Below, one piece after another: positions 54,251-64,000 of a stretch of 64,000 bases of DNA. The number at the start of each line of letters is the position of its first letter. The stretch's first letter is position 1. Origin of the DNA: Protula sp. h YS-2021 (Eukaryota; Annelida; Polychaeta; Sabellida; Serpulidae); the NCBI GenBank assembly GCA_949752745.1, contig OX457031.1:22989642-23053641 (forward strand), given 5' to 3'. The position numbers and the translations under genes were made by a program. The notes beneath the pieces were generated by a model. It made no database searches. It saw nothing but the letters and a program-made list of their open reading frames with translations, and was not told where the DNA came from.

Positions 54251-57200
54251 ATTGTATATACATGATTGCATAGCAATATAAATAAACCTTAATAAACCTA
54301 AATTTCATCAAACAGCAAAATTTTCTTTTGGTAAGTAATAACTTTGATAAAATGAAAAGGAAAACAACACTGTGTCAGCACAGCTCTTTCCTAGAGGAAT
54401 TATGGTATACAGATGCACGAAAGACTTCTTCAATCTCAATCTTGGCTAATATCTTCTTTCAACCTTCTGTCATGATACACAGCTTTTTATAAAATAAACG
54501 AAGCAAGTATAAAGCATTGTGGGTAAACCAGGCTCGATTTTTAATGTTTTGTGATGGTCGAATCAATTCATTATCCTACAGTTCTGTCTTTGAAAATTTT
54601 CTAGTTTAATTAAAAGATCCCACTTCTTTCGGCACAATTTCGTTCCTTCTTTCACTTAAGAGCCGAGTCAAGATAAAAAACAGTAATAATTGGCAGCTCT
54701 TTCCTATTTAGCCACAACACAAAAGGAAACTCCTATGTACACAAACACGTCAAATTCAAATTTCGCTGCAGTAATTGATCCACCAAGCGAGTCTCTAGCC
54801 TTGGCAATCTTACATAATCTGTTAACTGATTAGTGTTGCATGTAAAAACCTCTTCAACTTTATTCTATGCCTCGAAAAGAGGTACTTTTTTGGTGATAGA
54901 CTAATTAAGGCATTTTACTCTTCATTCGTCTTTTTTTTTTCTTATGTTCTTGTTTTGTTTTTAAGTAATTGAATTACAGACATTAACATATTTATTATTG
55001 TTATTATTATGTTTTTTATTATTAGTATTATTATTATTGATACTATTTGCATCTTTAACCACAAAAAGAGAACGAAAATGGTGTTTGAGATTTGAGATTA
55101 AATCCACAAAAGAAATCATGGTCACTTTAAGAAAAACTTGTTTTTTAAGAACCGAGCACGAAGAAACAAACTGGAATGATACAGCAGTCTTTTATGCGGA
55201 AACAACAAGAACAAGTGACAGTGGACGCCGCATGGGTTGAGGGGTGGAAGACTACTTAGGGATGCAGAAACTATACTTACATAAAGAGGCTTTTCTCTGC
55301 AAGGTAATGATTCCTATCACTGAGTTAATTATCCAAGCAAAAATAAAACTTAAAACCTTGCAATTCCAGCAAACATGTTATTAAATCCGCTGTAGCTACG
55401 AGGCGTAAACTAAGATTCTATTTGCAAAGTTATCGCCCTCAAATGCAGTAGCCAAAAATTTAAGCTGTCCTTCACAAATATGGTTCTGACAAAAAAGGGA
55501 TACCACATGGCTTCAGGGAATCTTAAAATTAAGCACAAACGCAAAGAGCTTTCCCAAATGACTGGACATTATTGGTCTCTCCTAAGCGTGGCACTCAGTC
55601 GGCGCTCACTTACATGGAGCTGCTCAAATGATAAAATATCTGAACATTGAATGGGCATTTAATTGTTTTTTTTTTAAGTTAAGGATTTAAAAATAAATAT
55701 TTAACACAATAAGTTGTAGTACCAATAAAGTTCTGCTTTTATAACGGTATTGAAAGAAAGTCATCAAAAAGTCAAATCAGTGTTAGACATTTTCTGGCTG
55801 ACCTCATGCCTACAATTATAAAAAACAATATATAGGTGATCGACACAACCAGCAATCATTAGGTGGTTGTGTTGATATCACTGGAGGCATTATGTCCAAC
55901 TATTTGTTCCCTGCATTTTTCATTGCAAGCTTAACGCACTTCAAGGCAATTCTTTGGCACAGCATTTTTGTCTCGCCTCCAATTTTACTCATGTCATTGA
56001 TAACCCCTCCGGTTACCAATGTTCTGTGATATTTTTGTCTTATTCCATTATAGAAAATGTCTTCAAAACGGTTGATCGAATTCAAGAATCAATTGTTTTG
56101 AGTGCAACATAATGAACTACAATAATTGTGAAACTAGATGATTTTCCCATCACAATCTCTGCAAAAAACAATACAATTTTTCAGCTGGAAACTCCAGCAA
56201 AATACCCTACCCAAGCAAAGCAAACAGTGTGCAGCAGGGGAGTAGTATACAATAATCTTCGAGCAGGTTTTTCATCAAATTATAATAGTTTCATCTCCAA
56301 AATGCAAACGTATGCTCGGAGTACATAACACTATAGAAATTTAAAGAGACCGAAACATATAGTCTGAATCAGGAAGTTGTAGATATGATACAAGATTCGC
56401 TAGAGACAGGTTTTGCCATATAAGATAGCAAAACTGTAAACTAACTTTCTGTTCTCTTCCTGGGCTGAAATATTGCCGTATATAATGCACATTTTACATA
56501 CTTTTAATACTGCATAAAAGTTCTTTTCCTGGCTCACTGTAAAGCATTACTTAGCACACAATAGATGTTAGCATACTATGCTTAGTATTAAAGTGTGTGA
56601 TATGTAATATCAGAAGTGTAAAATTAATATCAGTTGTAATGGTTTGCAACTGTATGAAAATAATATTTGATGTTACTGTTGCAAATAAGCAATCATAAAA
56701 AATAACATAAAAAATTGATTTCATTTCAATGTTTTCAAGTATATATGAAAAGGTAACTGTGCTTCAACTCTAGAGGTCATTGCATACTTGATGTGCGTTT
56801 AAATCGAGCAACCCTGATTTGATTTCTAATTAGTGTGCGGTATTTAAATTGATGACTACAATAGTAACGCAAATGTTTAGTAAATTATTCTTGACATTTC
56901 AAGACATTTTCGTCTATGATAATCTATACTGATTTCTGGTGGACAAAAAACAACTTTAAGAATTAAGGATAAATACGGGCTATCAAGGCCTTTACTACAT
57001 TGTTTATATAATTACTACACATCAATCCTAAAAATGCGAGGTTTTGTTTCATACTATTCTTCACAATAAGGTAAACCGCATCTTCAAGATACTGAATTTT
57101 AAGCTCTTATATGAAAGGTTTAAATTAACATTTTGAAAAACCTGATCTTTGCAGAAATAGATAGAACAAATATTATTTAACTAGCTGTTAATAAATGTTA

Positions 57201-59384
57201 ACTTAGATGTGGACCTTGGAAAATTTGTAAAGGGAACATTTGACGCCATGCAGAAATTTGGCTGCATTGTAAATTAATTGACCGAAAGGTAGCCACTTGT
57301 AAGACAAGTTTTACAATTAAGAAAGAAACCTGATTACAACTCAAGGGGGAGAATTACTTATGCCAGTTTTTATTTGGTACAACAAAGTATTGTGATCCAA
57401 ACTAAACCACCTAGAAAATATTGATATCGCAATCGAAAAGAATTAAATTAAAATTCAGTAAGAAATGGCAACTTAGAAAGTGCTAAGAACATTCATACGA
57501 CATATTTTAATATATAAGAAAAAGTGGTATACTTTGTATCGACACATAAAAAAGAAGAATTCTGATGAACAATTACCTCGATATAAATCTGGAAACATTG
57601 ATTTAAATAGGAGGAAAATCTTCCTTTTATGCTAGTCGAGGCATGATTAAAACTATTAATTACAAAAAAAATAGGCAGACGAACAGACAAACGGAGAGAA
57701 ATAGTCATTCTTGTATCCACCATGGGAATAAAGTGATCAATTTATTTATTGAAAACAAAAATTAGATAGACTAGAGAGATTACAATTTAAACCCTTCAGT
57801 AATATCATTGCTTTAACACGGAGACAAGCATAACATTTTCTGTCTTTTTTATTGCTTTCCCTCTTTTTCTTCATTTATGTATTGCTGTCTTTCTTTCATT
57901 CTTTCATTCTTTCATTTTGCCCGGTTTCATTTGTCAACTATTGTTTCCTAATGAGAGGGTCTTTGTCGTAGATTTGAACATAACATTAATCAGCTCAAAT
58001 CATGATCAATTAGCCGCTAGTAGATAACTTGTAGTAGACCGACGACCTCGAGGTTGTCTAATTTGTGCATATATGCTGCCAGATCTTACAATAATTACAC
58101 TAACCGCACATCTTTGTGACCGTGATTATATATCCGGTATTTGGAGCCATCACGCTGTATGAAATAGACGTGACTTAAAGAAATGATTATATAAACGTCC
58201 TTTAAAATTAACTACATTTGAAAGAATAGTTCACCGACTTATGAAGTAATTGGCAATTGGAAAATTATTTTACTTTACTTCTTGTGTTAATTGTAGATTG
58301 GTTCACATGTTATTATATGTTAACTCTCTTGATTGTTTACTTTTACGTCTACTTTTACAATCAAATATAAAAGTGTATCAAATAAAGGTCGTATTGCTTT
58401 TCTGCAATAAGTTCTTTACATATGTGGGACATTATCTTGTGGGACATTATCTTATTTGGTATTTATATTACATAGTAATTAAATAATCACATTCTAGATA
58501 ATCCGCTATAAAGCAAATGCCAATATCAGAGTGACAGATCATATAAGCATTTGAGATTATAGTGGATTAATACTTCATCTTTTTTATGTTGAAGTGTAAT
58601 GAATCAACGTTCAAGACTTCTTTGATTTTACCTCTGCTTTAAAATGAAGCGAAATGTATAAATTGGTCAATAACAACGTGCATCATAATACAAAAATTTC
58701 AATAGTAAGGCATCTCTTTTCAAATAGAACTAATACTAATTTCAAGTCATTCATATTAAACAACAAAATAAAAACATTGAAGAAATGGCCTGATCATCTG
58801 ATTCATTTATTTAAAATCTGTTCAAAATAACCATGAAAGAATATTCTAGCGTTATAAACATTTATTGCATTTAAAGATAAAATAGGCTTTAAGTGTATAT
58901 CTTGCAAATATTTTACAGTTGCAGTTTTCATTGATGTTTGACTAATATTTACATCAATGATATTAATATTACAAGATAGTAGTAAAATATTCCTAAAGTA
59001 TGCAAAAATAAAGTGTCAACGGTTGTCGTGCGTCTTGAGACTATGATCTTTATGAATAGATTCAATAACGAAACAGCATGAACAGTAAAGAAAGAAAAGA
59101 ATACGGTCAGTTATCTGAAAAGATTAGTTCAATGAAATGGAATGGTCTCTTTGGCAGAAATCACATAATAAAAACATTGTTCCTTCTTTATGCGTTAATT
59201 TCGCAGTGTGATCACAGATTACAGTGCATTATTGGTTTCATACTCGAAGTGCAAAAAGGAAATCATTCCACAGATTGTTAATTTCCGGTCTGTCACTTGG
59301 ATCTAGCGTAGCTGCACATGGCATGCTACTATTTGCCTTTGCATCTTTTCGGTTATAAAGGCTGACCTGAAAGTTGCAAGATGT

Positions 59385-59386
<2 letters not shown>
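54251..59386. other. Gene-free AT-rich stretch
   Basis: About 5 kb with no supportable gene. A short ATT-rich tract lies at 54990-55040, and TTCATTCT repeats near 57893-57917. GTGGGACATTATCTT is duplicated in tandem at 58425-58452. Confidence 0.55.
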
Positions 59387-59469
<83 letters not shown>

Positions 59470-59487
59470 CATGTGTGTGTGTGTGTG
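59387..59487. repeat. Compound microsatellite (TA)n-(TG)n
   Basis: About 60 bp of TA repeats switch to about 40 bp of TG repeats with one CATG interruption. It forms the left edge of the composite repeat that follows. Confidence 0.97.
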
Positions 59488-60285
59488 TTTGTGTTATAAG
59501 CGTGAACTTGTTTGAATATAGAATCGAAAAATATTGCATTCGAGTTATTCATTTTTTATAAGTTGTCGTGCCTTGCTGTTTTTATACAATATATATACGT
59601 ATGCTTTAACTGTCTTGGAAACACACGTGTTGTATGATTTTAACTTTATTAAAAATTACTAAAAGAAAACAGAAAAAGAAGAAAACACAGTCATAAAAAT
59701 CTTCGATATGTGACTTGTAACATAGAAAGGTGAACACAGTGACTCACACGTGTAGCAAACACAGTGCTTCACAAGTGTAGCATACGCAGTGCCGCACATT
59801 GTCAAGTGTAGCAAACGCAGTGCCTCACAAGCAAAAGCAATTACCTGTTGGTCTGACTTCAGGGCGGGGTTTTGACTTGGTTGTCAACACTTTATCAACA
59901 TTTAAAAAATGTTAACAGTTTGCAATGGTTATTAAGAAGGAAATACAACTGGATATACACATAGACACACGCAGACAAACGGACGCACGAATACTGACAC
60001 TCGGACACAAACAAATATATATATGTGTGTATGTATCTGTGTATGTGTGTGCGTATGTTCTAAGCGGTGAACTTGTTTGAATATAGATTCGAAAAATGTT
60101 GCATTGGAGCTATGCCTTTTTATAAATTATCATGCCTTGTGGTTTTTAAGCAACATATAATATGCTTTAACTGTCTTGGAAACACGCATGTTGCATGGTT
60201 TTAACTTCATTAGCCGAATTACTAAGAAAACAGAAAAAGAAGAAAACACAATACATAAAATATGTTACATGTAACATAGGAAGGC
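59488..60285. repeat. Composite repeat, copies 2 and 3: flank, minisatellite, unique block, tail, flank
   Basis: A flanking block X at 59494-59730 (GTGAACTTGTTTGAATATAG through AACATAGAAAGG) is followed by four degenerate 25-bp units (59731-59830), then the unique block (59831-59985) also seen at 54081, then CA/TG repeats. A second X copy follows at 60057-60284 with the same start and end. The repeat unit is therefore about 563 bp (X, minisatellite, unique block, microsatellite), present once in full and once as X only. It is non-coding. The layout recalls non-autonomous elements with an internal minisatellite. Confidence 0.8.
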
Positions 60286-60686
60286 ATATCGGCCATTCTT
60301 AAATTCTTTAGTTTATATATTACATGAATTTTCGAATGAAAAAAAAGACAACATTAGTGGATTTTTTAATTTGTAGTTTTAATACTGACACCTTTGCTTT
60401 AAATACAGAAATCTGAAATGTTGTAGAAATATATAAAAAAGTGGAGAATATTGCTGTTGTAACTGGAGAATATTTTAAAATGCACAAAAAGCGCGAAAAT
60501 ATGATAAACAAAAAAGTCAGTCCACACAAAAGTCCATCGCAAGTTCTAGTTCACTTCCGGATCATGGCATATCTCTTCAGGGCATCATGTTGTAGTTAAA
60601 ACAATGTTATTATAATTTAACATATTTAACAATGTCTGTCTTTCTATAAATTGCTTAAAACTTCATCTTATTCGCCAATTGCTTTG
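60286..60686. other. Gene-free stretch
   Basis: AT-rich, no gene or repeat seen apart from the following GA tract. Confidence 0.5.
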
Positions 60687-60746
60687 CGAGAGAGAGAGAG
60701 AGAGAACGAGAGAGAGAGACAGACAGACAGAGAGACAGAGACAGAG

Positions 60747-60810
<64 letters not shown>

Positions 60811-60811
60811 T
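60687..60811. repeat. Interrupted (GA)n/(GACA)n microsatellite
   Basis: About 125 bp of GA repeats with GACAGACAGACAGAG and GAATAAG interruptions in its left half and a purer right half. Confidence 0.97.
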
Positions 60812-63800
60812 TACGTAGTTTTTATTAATGTTATTTACATTGGCGAGGCCTAATCTTCCTCCTGTCTGTCCGTTCAGCTATGTCTTATGTCTATTACGTC
60901 AGTCAGTTCAAGATGTAATGACAATAGTCTTAATGTTTTACAAAAAATGTGATGATAAAGAAGCTGTCGCCTTATTCCACTGTGTTTCAAACTTACTGTC
61001 TTCCCATCTGGCAGACCGAAGAATTGCATACCGTGACGTAATTCTTCCAGTAGCAACCGATACATTTTATTGCTGGGCCAGAGCTAACATTACGTTTTAT
61101 CAGCTGTTGAACAGTTTTAACGTAGTTTGATCCGTAAATTTATATATTAAATCTGCGTTCTTTAAGTTCCCAGAGCATGTGGGTCGTAGCACTCGTTTCA
61201 CCCTCATCAACGTGGCGCAAACCACTCTGATATTCTTAAGCCAAAATACTCTTGGCTCCATCCGGTGGAACGTCTACAGTTCTAGTTTATGTGTAATTTC
61301 TCAATTGATTTGTTCTCCGGTTTCTTTCTACCCTTTGAGTATTTCTACTTGCCTGTTTTTACACGTTTCTCTACTGTCCCATACGTCTAGTAATTTTACC
61401 TTGATATTTGCTTCATTTTTCTTTGCCCCCTGTCACAACATTTAATATTCTTCTGTAGCCAAAATCTTTGGTATTCTACTTCACAATTCACATTTTTATG
61501 TATCTTTTTGTGTTAAACATATTTTCAGCGTATTCATTTGATCATTGCGTTATAGTTTTTGCACCCAACTGAATCTTTAACGCCCCCTCCTCCCTCCCCG
61601 AATGAGACCATAGATTGTGGGTCAATATGACAACATAAAAACTAACAGTTGCTTGACTGGTGGATGCCATTTAAAGCCCACTTCCGGTTGGGGCTGTGCT
61701 CTCGATTGCTTGTTATTTTCCGCTTTAAAGAAATGACACACTCTTAATTGCTCCTTTAAGTACCGTAAAGTATCTGAAATGAGGAATTTAGAAAGTCAAA
61801 CAGTTATTTAGTTTTTACTCTTTTTCATCACAAATTGGTCGTAAAACTGTTTGTGTTTTATATAATCTTAACTAAGATCTTTAACCATTAAAGTTTACAT
61901 TCTTGGCAATATTTCGAAAAAGTCTGATTTATGTTGATTTTTGTTATTTTAAATTGATTTTATGAGCTCTAAGTATACCAATGAGAAGATGATATGCTAC
62001 AAAATTTGTATCGGGTTTGGAACATCTGCAAATATCATTGTCTGATGTACATATCATAGTACACGTCATATCCAAGGCATCGCATACCGGAGCAGCTGCT
62101 TGACGTTGATATGAAGATAAGAAGAAGATGAGAAGATTCAAGGAAATGTCCAAAATTGCAAATGCTGCTTCAGCGTTTTTGACAAAGCTTTCTATCGCAA
62201 TAATCTGATACAGATACAACTCATTTATACAATGTAGGACAAATGCAGGACAAATAACACGAACACCAATGAAACAAGTTTAAAAGTTCACACAAAATGG
62301 TCCTCTGCCTGTATATATGTAGCGTAAAACCCTAAAATAAAACCAGATGTCTGATATAATCAAATAATTGTTATTATTAGGAATTTAAGATGCCTCATTG
62401 CATAAAAAAGGATCAAGAGCATGAAATAAGATTTATCCCAAATCAATTTATTTTGTTACGCTTTCTGAGCTTTCTCTAAAACCCGGATTTTATATTTTCG
62501 GTTCAAAGTGTTGTTCTGACTATTGCAGAGTTGCTCACATAAGAGTATCACTTCATCTTTTATAAGCGTCAAGTATCAAATTCCCTTATGATTAAAAGTA
62601 CTTAAGTAAGTTGTTTTTAGTGAAAGTGATGTCAGTGTCTGGTGGCGATGTTTTTAACAGACATTGTTGCTCTTTGCTTATAGTGAAGAGTTCTCGGTGC
62701 TTGTATTAATAAATGTTCGCGTCGTCATGGAGAAGGGTAGGGTAGCCAATAACAACGGTGTCAACGAAACATCGTGCGCAAATAAAAAATCACTTTCTTG
62801 ATGATATACTGTGGTGTTTCCAGCAATGGCAGCATAAAAATACTTAATAAAACTTGATGATGCTTGTGAATTAGCGAGAAATATTAATTTGCTATCACAA
62901 TTTAAAATTATTTGACAGCTTTTGCATGCTGTATCTAATACAAAAGTTGAGAAACAAACACTTATTCACAACTTCGACAGAGTTCTTTTATTTTCTTTAG
63001 GTGTATATATCACGCGAAGTAGACAGTTTACCATTCAAACTTTTAAACAGTTTAAGTCTAACACTCGAATTTATAATTTAGAGAATTTAGAGTCGGGATT
63101 GCGAACCCTGCCTCCTGGATCCGGCATGTTAAGGATTTAAGAATTCTTTTAAGGCAAGAAACTTCTTTTAAGCGAACTAAATTTAACAATTTACTACTTT
63201 GACATATACTGACACTGCTATAAGACCTCATTTTGGAATTTCCTCTTGTTATGATGAAAAATAGTGCGTGATTTCCTTTATGTTCTTGAAAGCAGCGACT
63301 TGAAAGCTGCATGTGAGAGAGAGAGCTTTGCAAATAACTACAAAATGCAACGCCAAATAACCCAAGTTAAATGTTGTTCGAAGAAAAAACAAAGCAGTTC
63401 TTTGACCCTTTTTATGTGAAAATAAATGCATTATCTGGTGAAGTATGGTGACACGGAATTGGAGAAATCAGTTGTCTTTTCCCCTACAAAAAATAAAGGT
63501 TGCACATTACTTTGCAGCCTCAGACTGAGCACAGATTTCAAGCCACTGCTGCACCAGAAACTAATGACTTATACGTCAACCTGTACCGACACATTTAGGA
63601 TGCAAACATAAGGCAGATAGGGAATAAAAGTGAAACCATATTCTAGGGAAACAATTTTATTTAAAAAAAAGAAAAAAACAACGCATAACATCTTTAGTAC
63701 ATTTCCTTTCTATTCGAATACTTGTTTACCTAAATTTAGAAATTCCAAGGAGTTCTTACATTTTTAACTTGTGAAATAAAACAGCCCAGCATTTTCCTAG

Positions 63801-64000
63801 AGGTCTCTGCTGTTCTCTTACAAGGATAGAAATGTCACTTTTGTATTGTTGTTCAGCTGTTTTTTTTACTCTTGCTTACTGTTTGATCTTCCATGGTTAC
63901 TAGCTACTGTCTGGGATAAGGGATTAAAATATTTGCTGTTGTGATAGTCACATTGGAAACAGTGATAGTCCCCATGGAAACTGTAGGGAACATGTTATAG
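60812..64000. other. Gene-free stretch to the window end
   Basis: No gene is firmly supported. Plus-strand frames at 60828-61130 and 61179-61445 lack recognisable domains. The minus-strand frame at 61944-62219 holds a hydrophobic stretch followed by a five-cysteine cluster and is discussed as a weak candidate among the findings. The final 1.8 kb is AT-rich without repeats I can define. Confidence 0.45.

Noticed and set aside
60828..61130. 100-codon plus-strand frame after the GA microsatellite
   Set aside because: No domain, overlapped by an open frame on the other strand, and no sign of conservation visible in this window.

Overview
The window looks like nuclear DNA of an invertebrate animal. 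It is AT-rich, carries long uninterrupted microsatellites, has eukaryotic interspersed repeats (a tRNA-derived SINE, DIRS-like retrotransposon debris, short inverted-repeat elements) and no operon-like gene packing. The receptor family and the GCGCTATATAA-(ATT)n SINE tail would fit a lophotrochozoan such as a mollusc, but the sequence alone does not prove the phylum, and other invertebrates such as cnidarians are possible. Only one convincing host gene is visible: an intronless class A (rhodopsin-like) G-protein-coupled receptor of 467 codons on the minus strand at 15244-16647. It has seven membrane segments, a glycosylated N-terminus, a DHY in place of DRY and a DPxxY in place of NPxxY. An 11-copy, 52-bp minisatellite lies about 170 bp upstream of its start codon. 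Layout: 1-11.6 kb is AT-rich non-coding DNA with (TA)n and (GA)n tracts and small duplications. 11.6-14.2 kb holds a deletion derivative of a DIRS-like retrotransposon (terminal inverted repeats plus a gag remnant) followed by a 295-bp foldback mini-element with related termini. 14.9-17.4 kb holds a (TA)n tract, the receptor gene and the minisatellite. 17.4-33 kb is non-coding, with guanine-rich tracts, a separated inverted repeat, two copies of a low-copy repeat, a CCAACGTC-rich element and trinucleotide microsatellites. 33.19-33.66 kb is a SINE with a tRNA-Leu-like head. 39-43 kb has several TGACGTCA palindromes and two more CCAACGTC-rich elements. 44.2-46.7 kb (minus) and 47.8-49.1 kb (plus) are two further broken DIRS-like copies, one with terminal repeat, gag and RT, the other with RT and RNase H. 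51.5 kb has a tRNA-like SINE head. 53.8-54.25 and 59.4-60.3 kb share a composite minisatellite-bearing repeat. The rest to 64 kb is AT-rich with no gene I can support. The coding capacity seen is one receptor plus dead retrotransposon fragments, so there is no multi-gene pathway here. The three DIRS-like pieces are recognised as one family because their terminal repeats, leader and gag DNA align with each other within the window, and because the RT pieces share diagnostic motifs with that superfamily.
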